The position numbers and the translations under genes were made by a program. Below, piece after piece: positions 17,385-26,640 of a stretch of DNA of 44,814 nt. How positions within the stretch are numbered: the stretch's first letter is position 1; each line of letters opens with the position of its first letter. Source of the stretch: an uncultured Clostridia bacterium. GTDB lineage: Bacteria; Bacillota; Clostridia; Oscillospirales; Acutalibacteraceae. The stretch covers positions 1 to 44,814 of the forward strand of contig CANRNI010000020.1 of assembly GCA_947631945.1 (NCBI GenBank), in the 5' to 3' direction. The notes under the pieces are model-generated. The model was not told where the DNA came from and ran no database searches. It saw nothing but the letters and a program-made list of their open reading frames with translations.

Positions 17385-18623
17385 TTAATAATCTGTTACT
17401 CTGATAATATTATTAATGCCGAAACCGTTAATATTATTTATTTTGCTTCTTATTTCTCCTTCCGGCGCAGGATTTGTGATAAACGCAAGCTCATTTTCGG
17501 GAGCGTCCGCAATATTCAGAATCCTTATCGCGCCTATTCGGGCGTTTATCGCCTTTACCGCTTCGCTCTTATCGTCCGCAGTACCTCTAATATACAGCGC
17601 CGACGTTTGTTTGAGATAGTCCGCTATATAGTTTTCCTCCGCGTCATCCCAGCCGAAATTTTTCTTTTTAAGCGTATGTTTCGCGGCATCTATAACGTCC
17701 GCAACGACCGCGCTCGCGGTCGGCATTTTGCCCGCGCCTCTGCCGTAGAAAACAACGTCGCCTGCCGCGTCGCCCCTTACCAAAATCGCGTTGAATACGT
17801 CGTCAACACCGGCAAGCTGGCTGTGAGCCTGTACAAACGAAGGTCCGACAGTAACGGTTATAGAATTTTCGTTTATTTTTTTTGCCGAAGCTATAAGCTT
17901 TATAACTCCGCCCCATGCCGCTGCGTAAGCGACGTCGCGAAGCGATATGTTTCTTATGCCTTCCGTATGCACATTATCGGGATAGACGTGTTTTCCGAAG
18001 CACAATGAAGCGAGAATACATATTTTTCTGCATGAATCATGACCGTCAACGTCAGCTGTCGGGTCTTTTTCGGCGTAGCCAAGCTCCTGTGCGTTTTTCA
18101 AGGCCTCGTCAAAATACGCGTTTTCGGTTATCATCTTTGTCAAAATGTAATTTGTAGTACCGTTTAATATGCCAGCAATTTCATTGATTTCATTTGCGGC
18201 AAGGCACTGTGTGATAGGTCTGATTATGGGAATACCGCCGCCGACACTCGCTTCAAAAAGGAAATTTACATTTTTTTCCTTTGCAATGCAAAGCAGTTCA
18301 TAGCCTTTCTGCGCTACAAGCTCTTTGTTTGAGGTAACGACGCTTTTACCCGCAAGAAGGAGTTTTTTTACAAAATCATACGCAAAAGTAACTCCGCCCA
18401 TAGTTTCGACAACTATTTTTACGTCGGGGTCGTTCAAAATTACGTTAAAATCCTTTGTAAATTTATCCTTATAAGGGCTGTTAGGAAAATCCCTTATATC
18501 TAAAATATATTTAAGCTCCAAAGAATCCTGCATACTTTTTTTGACAATGCTGTCGTGGTTTTTATATAGAAGCTCTACTACGCCGGAACCTACTGTTCCG
18601 TAGCCCATAACCGCTACAAACAT
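17385..18623 (-). CDS. hom: Homoserine dehydrogenase
   Basis: The enzyme reduces aspartate semialdehyde to homoserine with NAD(P)H, in the branch to threonine and methionine. The product has 412 residues. The Rossmann motif GYGTVGSGVVELL is at residues 7-19; GILNGTTNYILTKM and the lysine-bearing AQELGYAEKDPTADVDGHD are the catalytic signature. A short C-terminal ACT-like region (IRILNIADAPENELAFIT) suggests threonine feedback. AAGGAG lies 10 bases before ATG 18623. lysC follows 48 bases downstream. The upstream gap carries an inserted inverted-repeat element. Confidence 0.95.
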   Translation of the reverse strand: MFVAVMGYGTVGSGVVELLYKNHDSIVKKSMQDSLELKYILDIRDFPNSPYKDKFTKDFNVILNDPDVKIVVETMGGVTFAYDFVKKLLLAGKSVVTSNKELVAQKGYELLCIAKEKNVNFLFEASVGGGIPIIRPITQCLAANEINEIAGILNGTTNYILTKMITENAYFDEALKNAQELGYAEKDPTADVDGHDSCRKICILASLCFGKHVYPDNVHTEGIRNISLRDVAYAAAWGGVIKLIASAKKINENSITVTVGPSFVQAHSQLAGVDDVFNAILVRGDAAGDVVFYGRGAGKMPTASAVVADVIDAAKHTLKKKNFGWDDAEENYIADYLKQTSALYIRGTADDKSEAVKAINARIGAIRILNIADAPENELAFITNPAPEGEIRSKINNINGFGINNIIRVTDY

Positions 18624-18791
18624 TTATATCATCTCCTTTTATGTTAAATACGTCTTGATTGGACAGCGCTCAAAGACAAAGACCGTCAAACGCTTTGCGC
18701 ACAAGCCGTTTTTAGTAAACCGCACAAATAGTCTGACTACGGATTTTTGTTTTATTTTATATGCGCCGTCTTGATTATTTCATAAGGAATT
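18624..18791 (-). other. Leader of hom with a 10-base direct repeat
   Basis: There is no gene here. CGTCTTGATT occurs at 18651-18660 and again at 18767-18776, bracketing 106 bases of moderately structured sequence. This could be a target duplication around a short insertion. I do not recognise a riboswitch or T-box, and no confident promoter is visible. Confidence 0.35.
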
Positions 18792-18970
18792 TTAAGGCAA
18801 TACCGCATAATTATTGTCGTGCAGATGTGCCGAAAGATTTTTCGTCAGATTGACAAAAGTGACGCAGGAATACTGACGTATTTCAAGGAACTTTTGGCAA
18901 AAATGACGGAAAATCTCGGTGCAGATGCGCGGCAAAGGCGTTAGCCGCTAATTGTGCGGTATTGCCTTAA
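18792..18970 (+). mobile_element. Miniature inverted-repeat element, family A, copy 1
   Basis: The left end AAGGCAATACCGCATAATTA (from 18794) and the right end, whose complement is AAGGCAATACCGCACAATTA (to 18968), match at 19 of 20 bases. TTAA lies at both outer edges. The 175-base interior is non-coding. It is about 90% identical to 41777-41950 and shares its core with the 279-base elements. It was probably mobilised by a transposase encoded elsewhere. Confidence 0.8.
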
Positions 18971-19015
18971 AAAATTCCCGCTGATATTCGGTTGAAGATT
19001 ATTATATATCCTTTG

Positions 19016-19933
19016 TTAAATTTTTTCAAGCCCTGCGGCGATTCTTAATATAAATCTTGCGTCCGAAGAGGTAATAATGCCGTCCGAGTTTGTGTCCGCC
19101 GATTTAAACTGTATTTCGCTTAATGTTTCAATCTTAGCCGAGGCTCTGAGAGCGAGTCTCGCGTCCGATGCGTTTACAAGCGCGTCGGAATTTACGTCTC
19201 CGATACAATTAGTTTTGTCCTCAACGACCGCAAATTTGCCTGTCTTATATGACATTGTACAGTACAGCATATTCATTTCATTATCCGCGTCGATTTCGGT
19301 AAGAACTCCGTTTTCGCCCACATAATAAAGCTTGCAATAGCGATAGTCAAGATTCCTGATAGGGAAGAGCCATGAAATTTCATCATCGGAATAAAAAAAC
19401 TTATTGTTTCTCATTAATGATACGCTGAACAGAATAAAAGGCTTGTTTTCTCCTATCGCATTTTTCGCGGCTGAATAATCTGTGCCGTTAATTATTTCGT
19501 AAGCTGAAAGAGTTACGTCGGCGGGAACCGCGGAGCCATAAGGAATAAGCGCGGTTATATCGGTCGAATCGCTTTTTATCGCGGCGACCTTGTCTATTGC
19601 AATAGAAACGGAATATATTTCCGAAGTAACTCCGTCAGAAACGTATCTCAATAAAAATTCGCTTGTTTCCGAAACAATAAATTCTCCGCCTGTTGAATCA
19701 TTCAGAATATTCCATGTAAAACCGCCGTCGAAGCTGTATTCATAGTATTCGATTGAATCAAGCATATATGTCGGAGTTTTTATTATAACGGATTTTGAAC
19801 CGTCATAATTAACCTCCTCGCTTACCCAGCTCGGTGCAAACAGCTTTTCTTCATCTTCGGCGGCCGCTCCCGCAGGTATGTAAATCAGTATAATTACACA
19901 AAGAATAAAAGACAATATTCTTTTAAGGTTCAA
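19016..19933 (-). CDS. Secreted protein with C-terminal dockerin-like repeats
   Basis: The product has 305 residues. An N-terminal signal peptide (LKRILSFILCVIILIYIPAGAAA) is followed by a region of unknown fold of about 220 residues. The C-terminus carries two EF-hand-like dockerin repeats, DVNSDALVNASDARLALR and DTNSDGIITSSDARFILR, at about residues 245-300. Calcium-binding Asp/Asn positions are present; the first repeat has Ala in place of the usual Gly. Dockerin type I modules bind cohesins or stabilise secreted proteins. No cohesin is encoded here, so the partner is unknown. The start is TTG 19933 with AAAAAAGGAG 11 bases upstream. It begins 19 bases after galE and is probably in the same transcript. 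Confidence 0.75.
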   Translation of the reverse strand: MNLKRILSFILCVIILIYIPAGAAAEDEEKLFAPSWVSEEVNYDGSKSVIIKTPTYMLDSIEYYEYSFDGGFTWNILNDSTGGEFIVSETSEFLLRYVSDGVTSEIYSVSIAIDKVAAIKSDSTDITALIPYGSAVPADVTLSAYEIINGTDYSAAKNAIGENKPFILFSVSLMRNNKFFYSDDEISWLFPIRNLDYRYCKLYYVGENGVLTEIDADNEMNMLYCTMSYKTGKFAVVEDKTNCIGDVNSDALVNASDARLALRASAKIETLSEIQFKSADTNSDGIITSSDARFILRIAAGLEKI

Positions 19934-19952
19934 AGTTCAATTCGCTCCTTTT

Positions 19953-20969
19953 TTAATTGCCGTAGCCGTTGGGATTTTTGCTTTGCCAATTCATTGCGTC
20001 ACGGCACATATCCTCAAGGTTTTTCTCGGCTTTCCAGCCGAGCTCTTTTAATGCTTTATCGGCGTTAGCATAACATTCCGCGATATCGCCGGCTCTGCGT
20101 CCGACTATTTCATAAGGAATATCAATATTATTTGCGCGTTTGAAAGTTTCCACAACGTCGAGGACGCTGTAGCCTATTCCCGTTCCGAGATTATAAATAT
20201 CAACGCCCGTCTTTTTCATTATATGCTCTACAGCCTTTATATGACCGATTGCAAGGTCAACAACGTGGATATAATCGCGTATGCAGGTGCCGTCCTTTGT
20301 AGGATAGTCGTTGCCGTTTATATAGAGCTTTTCGCGTTTTCCCACAGAGACCTGCGTAATATAAGGCATAAGATTATTGGGAATACCATTCGGATTCTCG
20401 CCGATAAGTCCGCTTTTGTGAGCGCCGACGGGATTGAAGTAACGAAGAAGAACGACGCTCCATTCGTTATCGGCAAGGTACATATCTTTAAGAATACCCT
20501 CTATGTAAAGCTTCGTTGTGCCGTACGGATTTGTTGTGGTTCCCGTTTTCATTGTTTCAACAAAAGGAACCTTGTTTTCACTGCCGTAAACTGTGGCGGA
20601 AGAACTGAATACAATTTTTTTACAGCCGTTTGAGCGCATTACGTCGAGCAGGACAAGAGTTCCGCCAATGTTGTTATCATAATATTCAAGAGGTTTTTGG
20701 CAGGACTCTCCGACCGCCTTAAGACCCGCGAAATGAATTACCGCTTCAATACTGTTTTCCTTAAAAATTTTATCGAGAGCGCTTCTGTCGCGGATATCGC
20801 ACTCATAATATTTAAAGTCCCTGCCGGTTATCTTTTTGACCCTTTCGAGAGCCTCGGGACAACTGTTTACGTAGTTATCCGCAACGACTATATCATAGCC
20901 CGCTTCAAGAAGCTCGACGCAGGTGTGGGAGCCTATATATCCCGCTCCTCCTGTAATAAAAATTGACAT
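19953..20969 (-). CDS. galE: UDP-glucose 4-epimerase
   Basis: The enzyme interconverts UDP-glucose and UDP-galactose, supplying galactose for cell-surface polymers or allowing galactose use. The product has 338 residues, the normal length. FITGGAGYIGSHTCVELL at the N-terminus is the NAD-binding motif, and the catalytic SSSATVYG Ser and YGTTK (YxxxK) are present. ATG 20969 is chosen; the TTG at 20987 would add six residues. It sits between genes for a SpoIID-type protein and a dockerin-like protein, which points to surface glycan synthesis rather than a Leloir operon. Confidence 0.93.
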   Translation of the reverse strand: MSIFITGGAGYIGSHTCVELLEAGYDIVVADNYVNSCPEALERVKKITGRDFKYYECDIRDRSALDKIFKENSIEAVIHFAGLKAVGESCQKPLEYYDNNIGGTLVLLDVMRSNGCKKIVFSSSATVYGSENKVPFVETMKTGTTTNPYGTTKLYIEGILKDMYLADNEWSVVLLRYFNPVGAHKSGLIGENPNGIPNNLMPYITQVSVGKREKLYINGNDYPTKDGTCIRDYIHVVDLAIGHIKAVEHIMKKTGVDIYNLGTGIGYSVLDVVETFKRANNIDIPYEIVGRRAGDIAECYANADKALKELGWKAEKNLEDMCRDAMNWQSKNPNGYGN

Positions 20970-21053
20970 TTCAATCAGTCCCTTCAAGTTTGTTCGGTTT
21001 ATAGATTTCAGTCAAGACCGCTTAGCGGCGTTGTCTTAAGATATTGCATTAAA

Positions 21054-22403
21054 TTAAAGATACTGTCCGTTATATATTATTGCGAAGCAGGGAGATTTGA
21101 TATTATAGTTCATAACGTCGTTTCTGAATATCACTCCCGCTGCCTGAGATATCGTCCTGTCACCGACCCGCATTGCCGAGACGTAGCCTATATTTTCGTT
21201 TACCGCGTCGTCATGCGTTATAATCTCTATCCATTGAGCCGGATTTTGCGAAAGATTTATTGACGGGTCATAGGACATTATATAATTTCTCATTTCGTTT
21301 ACGGAGTACACGCGTGTGCTGACGTAACCCGAGATATAACAGTCCGAATATGATGAAGAATGTCCGAGATATGACATATCTCTGTTCGTCGCGCCCCAAA
21401 TCTGCTCATAATTTGCCGTAACGCCGGCGGAGCAGGCCGAATAGTAGGCGTAAACGGCTTCTCCGTTATAGGCGATATACTGTCCCGCGACCTCTGACAC
21501 GGCCTGTTTTACATCGTCCCTGCATCTTGAATAGCTGCTTGTATACGCGCAGCCGCTGACTTTGTACCCGTTCGATTTTATACACGAATACGCCGCGACT
21601 GCCTGCGCGCGCAGAGCGCTCATTCCGAGAGGGTCGTTTTGCTTTACGCAGCCCGATATTTCCATCTGGACTATTCTTGCAACCATTTCAATTGTGTTTA
21701 CTTGTTGTCCGTCGCATAGAACGGTCTGCGGATACTGCTCCCGCATTATAGAAACGCCTATAAAGTAGTGCTGTAAAATCTGCGCGTAAGAATATCCCGC
21801 CTCGGCGAGCCTTACCGCTCCCCATTGGCTCATGCCTACGCCGTGTCCCCAACCGAAGCTTACTACAGTAAAAGCGTTCCTTATAGGCATTACCTGCGAC
21901 ATATCGGGATATATGTACATTTTATCGTTGCTTATAACGCTGTAAACATTATTATTCGCGCTTACAACGGGAAACAATTCCTTTGTGTCCGTACTTTCGG
22001 AGCTGCCGCCCGCTAAAGGCGCGTCGGCGGCCTGAACGGGGGATTCATAATCCTTTATTATAACGGAATGAGATACGTGTTTTTCGGCCAATACTGCGTC
22101 CCGGGCAGTTATTACTCCGTCCGAATTTAGGTCGGCGCGCCTTAAAAATTCACGCGAAACGTCAGGCGAAAGCATAGACGCATAGCTCAGTATATACGCA
22201 ACGTCGGTATTTGATACAGTTCCGTCTCCGTTTACGTCGGCGGTCTTTTCTTTTACGGGAAAGCTGTAATCTTCAATAGCCGTAACAAGCGTGAGCGAAA
22301 TAAAAACAGGGATAAAGAATAATATTTTTCCAATGATTCTTAATGCGGATATACTGCCGATTTTCTTCTTTATTCTGTTTTTCGTATTGCCTGACTTTTT
22401 CAT
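21054..22403 (-). CDS. SpoIID/LytB-domain protein with permuted motifs and N-terminal dockerin-like repeats
   Basis: The product has 449 residues. A signal or anchor segment spans residues 22-42. Two dockerin-like loops follow (DVNGDGTVSNTD at 56-67, DLNSDGVITARD at 91-102), then a linker. The SpoIID domain has its motifs in an unusual order: GWGHGVGMSQWGA (184-196) comes first, then VARIVQMEI with E248, SALRAQAVAAYS (262-273), a cysteine-rich segment, and YYSACSAG...QIWG (320-337). In canonical SpoIID, a lytic transglycosylase acting on peptidoglycan, the WGHGVG motif is near the C-terminus. A circular permutation of the domain is inferred; the residues needed for catalysis appear present. 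It is the fourth gene from the sortases and is likely exported and wall-associated. Confidence 0.8.
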   Translation of the reverse strand: MKKSGNTKNRIKKKIGSISALRIIGKILFFIPVFISLTLVTAIEDYSFPVKEKTADVNGDGTVSNTDVAYILSYASMLSPDVSREFLRRADLNSDGVITARDAVLAEKHVSHSVIIKDYESPVQAADAPLAGGSSESTDTKELFPVVSANNNVYSVISNDKMYIYPDMSQVMPIRNAFTVVSFGWGHGVGMSQWGAVRLAEAGYSYAQILQHYFIGVSIMREQYPQTVLCDGQQVNTIEMVARIVQMEISGCVKQNDPLGMSALRAQAVAAYSCIKSNGYKVSGCAYTSSYSRCRDDVKQAVSEVAGQYIAYNGEAVYAYYSACSAGVTANYEQIWGATNRDMSYLGHSSSYSDCYISGYVSTRVYSVNEMRNYIMSYDPSINLSQNPAQWIEIITHDDAVNENIGYVSAMRVGDRTISQAAGVIFRNDVMNYNIKSPCFAIIYNGQYL

Positions 22404-22466
22404 AATTAATATATTCCGTTATAATTTATTACACAGTAAATGCGAAAATGTGAAAAATGCGGAAAT

Positions 22467-23555
22467 CTACGCGAAAAATGATGAGTTTGAGAAAGAAATC
22501 GCAACGTACGTTAGGAAAAATGAAGTCGCGAAAAGAACCAGATAGATAAATAATCGTATTCCGTGGATTGTCGAGGTTGGCTTTAAATATTTTTTGTCCT
22601 CTTTTGTAAGCTCGGGAGCGTTTTCAAGCTCGTGAGCGAGCATAAGAAAAAATTCGGTTACAACCGTACACATGAAATCCTCATGAGATTCATCTGCGAT
22701 AGATGATAACGTCCTTATCGTAGCCGTCTTTCCGTTTGATATTATAATAGTTACGTTATAATGCCCGTAAATGTCGAGCTCGTCCTCTATTACGGATGCG
22801 CCGAACCTGTATTCATAGTATCGCGCCGCTTTAACGGCGGAAAGCTTTCTGAGGGAGGTATCTCTGCCTTTTTCCGCATCCTTGTCACTGTATGGCGCGT
22901 ATGATATGTAATCGTTAAAGTATTCTATTCTTTTTGCCGCGTGAGCTATATATTTGCATATCGAAGTGTTAGCTATAGCGACGTGTTCTCCCGAAGCGTA
23001 CAACTGTTCCTCAAGAACCGCCGCCGCGTAAGCCGTTTCGTATTCGTTAAAGCTCGGGAGCCTCGCGCCGTACACCCTTTGAATATAAGGGAATACGTAT
23101 TTTTTCATTGTAATAAACGTCCTGTCCTCGGAAAACGGCAGGAAAAATATACATTGGCTTTTTGACCTTATTGCGAAACCGGGAAAAAGTCCGTCGGAGA
23201 GCGGAAAAGGCGTCGCGTTTTTCGGAAGGAGAGCGTGAACCATATATCTCTCGTTGTTGCGCATTGCCCTGAGCTTTTCAAGTACAAGCTCATTATGGAG
23301 CATTTCAAACTTGAACGCCCTGCATATGTTCCGCTTTGCCTCGTGATACATTTTGTCGTCGGCGAAAATCATAATGACGTTGCTTGTTTTCAGCGCTCCC
23401 GCTATTTCCGTAAGACCTGAAAAAACGTTGCTGTACGCCGAGGGCGGTTGTCCGTCCTGACCGGTTAATGAAGTAAGCGAAGCCGTTATTACCGCTTCAA
23501 GCTTGCCGTAGGACGGATTATTCTCGTCGGTGAATACGATTGACTTGATTTTCAT
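22467..23555 (-). CDS. Unknown protein with a C-terminal membrane anchor, in the sortase cluster
   Basis: The product has 362 residues and I recognise no family. There is no signal peptide. The first 330 residues look soluble and cytosolic (for example KTSNVIMIFADDKMYHEAKR, with an alternating strand/helix pattern like a nucleotide- or sugar-binding Rossmann domain). A single hydrophobic segment (LFIYLVLFATSFFLTYVAIS) lies near residues 335-355, just before the stop, so it is probably a tail-anchored membrane protein facing the cytoplasm. It lies 61 bases after the first sortase gene and 63 before the SpoIID-type gene and is likely co-transcribed. Confidence 0.6.
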   Translation of the reverse strand: MKIKSIVFTDENNPSYGKLEAVITASLTSLTGQDGQPPSAYSNVFSGLTEIAGALKTSNVIMIFADDKMYHEAKRNICRAFKFEMLHNELVLEKLRAMRNNERYMVHALLPKNATPFPLSDGLFPGFAIRSKSQCIFFLPFSEDRTFITMKKYVFPYIQRVYGARLPSFNEYETAYAAAVLEEQLYASGEHVAIANTSICKYIAHAAKRIEYFNDYISYAPYSDKDAEKGRDTSLRKLSAVKAARYYEYRFGASVIEDELDIYGHYNVTIIISNGKTATIRTLSSIADESHEDFMCTVVTEFFLMLAHELENAPELTKEDKKYLKPTSTIHGIRLFIYLVLFATSFFLTYVAISFSNSSFFA

Positions 23556-23616
23556 TGATAAGTTCCTCTCCTGACTTATATAAATGAAATATTATTCTTA
23601 TTTATTTATGGCTGCT

Positions 23617-25299
23617 TTATGGCTGCCAGCGGTACGCGTCGGCAAACGGGTTTGTCATATTGTGTTCATCGTACCAAATCTGCGGATATCTTACGTTAGT
23701 ATTCTCCTTAGCCTTCGACGTATCGACGGCCGTGCTTTCGCCGTTTCTTACAAGTCTGCCTATTACGGCGAGACGCCCCATATTGGTTGCTTTTATTTCA
23801 TAAGAGCAGGTTGAAAGCGTAATGAATTTATCGTTCTTGTTGGCGTCAACTCCTGTGTCGTACAGCTTTCTTTCGTCAAGAGCCTCAATAAATTTTTGAA
23901 AGCTTTCGTCGCTTGAAAAGCTTGTGGCAACGTAATTGAAAAGATAGCCGTTATCCGCCGACGGATAGCCGTTTGTTATTATTACCGCGTATACTTTAAA
24001 ATAGTAATCTTCAAACAACGTGCTGTACTGAATTATGGGTGCTTCCTTAAAACCGTCGATTTCATAATACCTTTCGAGCTGAGCGAATCCAAGACCGTCC
24101 GTCATGTTATGACTGTAAATTACGTTATTGCGGTCAAGCTCGGAGCCTGTATTATAAACATCCATATACGCGGTTCCGTATTTGCTGTACTTTTTATAAA
24201 ACGAGTGGTGAAGATAATAGTCCTCGCCGTTTTCTTTCTGATAGGCGTCATTTTGTGATTGTACCACGGGTGTGTCTATACTCGTATTGTATCTCGTATT
24301 GTGTATAGTCAGCTTGCCTACAAAATCCTGGTTTGCCGCGTACAGCTCCGCCCATTTAATATTCATGCCGTCGGGAAAATCAACGTTCGGATATTTAGCT
24401 TTTATCTCCGCCCATCTTTTTTCGAGATCCGATTCCGTGTCCTCGTTTTGAAGGCTTTGAAGCTCCCGCTGTTTTTCAAGCTCATTCTGATGCTGAATAT
24501 AGTTATCGACAAAAAATCCGAAGCATATAAGCACAAGAATTGCGGAAACGTCCATTACGATTTTTCTTATCACTTCTTTCGCGGAATCGCCTTTCCAGGG
24601 AAGAAACGCTTTAAAGAAGTTCCTGATATGGTCCTTTGCCGTCAATTCGTAATGACGGTGAGAAATAGGCTTTTTGTCTAAAGCCGACGCTTTTTCGGCT
24701 TGCTCTGTTTGTCCTGCCGTTTTATATACGGGAACGGAGCCGTCCGATTTCGTTGACGTCCGCGCGTTTTCGGAATATTTCCCGTTTCCTGTATTTCCCG
24801 TATTTTGAGTGTTTTTGGTATTTTGTCTGCCGCTTAAATATGCCGAGGTAAACATATCGCCTGACGGCTGACTGCCGGCGACTTGTCTTGTGTATGGATT
24901 TTGAGCGAAACCGCCGTTTTTATTCATTGCCGCCTCTCGGGCGTTTCTAAGCCTTTTCGCGGCTATTGATTCCGTTTCGCTTTCCTTGTAAATCGTCCGT
25001 CTGCCTTCGGGACCCTTGGGAGCGTTTTCATATTCATCGTAGACAAGGCGCACCGACGGATACTTTGCGGAAGTATCGTATATAACCCGCGGAGTCCGCG
25101 CCGGATTGTTGTTTTTGGGAGTGGATATCACCTTTTTGACGTCGGGCGCGTAAAGCGGGGAAAAATCCTCCTGATTGTAAGGAGTTTTGTATTTCTCCGC
25201 TTCAAACGGCAGACCGTATTTTTTTGATAACGCCTCAAGGTCCGATATGACGTCGCCGTCGGTATCAAACCGATTTATTTCTTTATCTGAATCTGCCAT
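23617..25299 (-). CDS. Class B sortase with long cytosolic N-terminal region (SrtB-1)
   Basis: The product has 560 residues. Residues 1-245 are hydrophilic, low in order and rich in Asn, Thr, Lys and Gly; they precede the membrane segment at about 246-264, so they should be cytosolic. The extracellular sortase domain (about 300-520) has H397 (IYSHNM), C498 (TLSTCSY) and R509 (GRLAVIGRLVR). Sortases cleave a sorting motif and attach the protein to peptidoglycan or pilin. Common class B enzymes have only a short N-terminal anchor, so the 245-residue tail is unusual. It follows a second sortase gene by 30 bases. No clear sorting-motif substrate is encoded in the window. Confidence 0.9.
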   Translation of the reverse strand: MADSDKEINRFDTDGDVISDLEALSKKYGLPFEAEKYKTPYNQEDFSPLYAPDVKKVISTPKNNNPARTPRVIYDTSAKYPSVRLVYDEYENAPKGPEGRRTIYKESETESIAAKRLRNAREAAMNKNGGFAQNPYTRQVAGSQPSGDMFTSAYLSGRQNTKNTQNTGNTGNGKYSENARTSTKSDGSVPVYKTAGQTEQAEKASALDKKPISHRHYELTAKDHIRNFFKAFLPWKGDSAKEVIRKIVMDVSAILVLICFGFFVDNYIQHQNELEKQRELQSLQNEDTESDLEKRWAEIKAKYPNVDFPDGMNIKWAELYAANQDFVGKLTIHNTRYNTSIDTPVVQSQNDAYQKENGEDYYLHHSFYKKYSKYGTAYMDVYNTGSELDRNNVIYSHNMTDGLGFAQLERYYEIDGFKEAPIIQYSTLFEDYYFKVYAVIITNGYPSADNGYLFNYVATSFSSDESFQKFIEALDERKLYDTGVDANKNDKFITLSTCSYEIKATNMGRLAVIGRLVRNGESTAVDTSKAKENTNVRYPQIWYDEHNMTNPFADAYRWQP

Positions 25300-25329
25300 T
25301 CAATTACATCCTTTCCGACGCTGTTCTTG

Positions 25330-26640
25330 TCAGTTGACGGTTGCTTCCCATTTTGAAGCGTTTATATATGGATTTCTTCCGCCGAATACGTCATAGTAAA
25401 GCTGCGGATATCTGACGTTTTCGTTCTTTTTTGCAAGCGAAGTATCTACGCTCTCGCTTTCTCCCTCTCTTACGAGCCTCGCTACGACGGCAAATCTTGC
25501 GTTTTCTGTGCGTCCGTTCTTATCGAAGAAGTAAGTGCAGGTGGAGAGCGTTAAAATTTTATCTGTGGGCTGAACGTCAACGCCTGTATGTATATAGCTT
25601 CTCTGCTGAAGCTCGTCATAAAATTCCATAAAGCTGTTATTGCCCATATTAGGCTGAACATAGTAGAATATATAACCGTTATCTCCCGCCGGTTCGCCGT
25701 TTGAACGGAACGCGGCTATAATTTTCCACGTGTGGTTTTCGTAAATCGTATCGAATTTGATTATCGGATTCTTTTTGAAAAACTCAACGTCCTCATAATT
25801 ATGGAGCTGGTCGAAAATCTGGTCGTCGTCAAAATTATGCCCGTATATTGTGGAGTTCCTCGATAGGTTCTTAACGCCGCAGTTTTCGTCAAGATACGGG
25901 ACGCCGTATCTCGTATATTCCCCGTAGTTGTCATGCTTGAGATAGTATTGATCTCTGTCCGATTGATAAATCGGAGTATCTATGTTTGTACCGGGTACCG
26001 TAAGCCAGCCTACAAAATTGGAATTTTGGGCATATAAATCCTTGAAACGCTCCTGTATGCCGTCGGGAAAATCTACATTATAAGTCTGACTGTAGCCGAA
26101 AGGAGAGGAAAGAAACGCGCTTTGGGTGTTTATTTTTACTTCGTCATCGTGTACGCCGCCGTTAGTATCTTCTTTATGAAACGCGCCGTATATAAGGTAC
26201 GCGCACGATATAAAAAACAATACGACTGTTATTATAATGAGAATTGTGGAAAGAATCTTGAATTTTTCGTTTTCGGATTTGTTTTTATCAAATTTATTTA
26301 AGGTATCCTTTGAGAGAACTATTATATCATTATCGGGCGGAACGGATTTATTCTGTTCGTTAACGGCAGCGGAGCGCTCCGCGTTTTGTTTTTTCCGCTC
26401 TTTATAAGCCTCTCTGAATATATCTGTGTCCTCGTCGTTTTCCGATACTGCCGCCGAGCGTGTTTTCAGAGAATTTTTCAAATCGTTTAATTGCGCGGCG
26501 ATATCTTCCGAACTCGAAAGGTTTGATTTAATTGACGGAGAATCCTGCCCCGAGACTTTTGCTCTCGCTATGGGAACGTCTTGTTTCGGATTTCCCGATT
26601 TCGCGATAGGAATATCATTATACATTTTATTTTCGTCCAT
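25330..26640 (-). CDS. Class B sortase with cytosolic N-terminal region (SrtB-2)
   Basis: The product has 436 residues. Residues 1-126 are charged and probably disordered cytosolic sequence, with a membrane segment at 128-153. The sortase domain (about 190-395) carries H268 (IYGHNF), C368 (TLSTCTY) and R382 (ARFAVVARLV). It and SrtB-1 share SVDTS-AK--NVRYPQ near the C-terminus and a very similar catalytic core, indicating tandem duplication followed by divergence of the cytosolic tails. The start overlaps the end of the CinA-type gene by 14 bases, so translation is probably coupled. Substrates are not evident here. Confidence 0.9.
   Translation of the reverse strand: MDENKMYNDIPIAKSGNPKQDVPIARAKVSGQDSPSIKSNLSSSEDIAAQLNDLKNSLKTRSAAVSENDEDTDIFREAYKERKKQNAERSAAVNEQNKSVPPDNDIIVLSKDTLNKFDKNKSENEKFKILSTILIIITVVLFFISCAYLIYGAFHKEDTNGGVHDDEVKINTQSAFLSSPFGYSQTYNVDFPDGIQERFKDLYAQNSNFVGWLTVPGTNIDTPIYQSDRDQYYLKHDNYGEYTRYGVPYLDENCGVKNLSRNSTIYGHNFDDDQIFDQLHNYEDVEFFKKNPIIKFDTIYENHTWKIIAAFRSNGEPAGDNGYIFYYVQPNMGNNSFMEFYDELQQRSYIHTGVDVQPTDKILTLSTCTYFFDKNGRTENARFAVVARLVREGESESVDTSLAKKNENVRYPQLYYDVFGGRNPYINASKWEATVN

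Noticed and set aside
17337-18650. Lysine riboswitch or T-box ahead of lysC/hom
   Set aside because: No L-box or T-box core or terminator pair was recognised in the 48-base gap or the hom leader.
18792-18970. CRISPR-like repeat
   Set aside because: Single copies with terminal inverted repeats, no spaced array.
21009-21040. Terminator between the SpoIID-type gene and galE
   Set aside because: The CCGC/GCGG hairpin is short with a poor T tract on the minus strand; it may not stop transcription.
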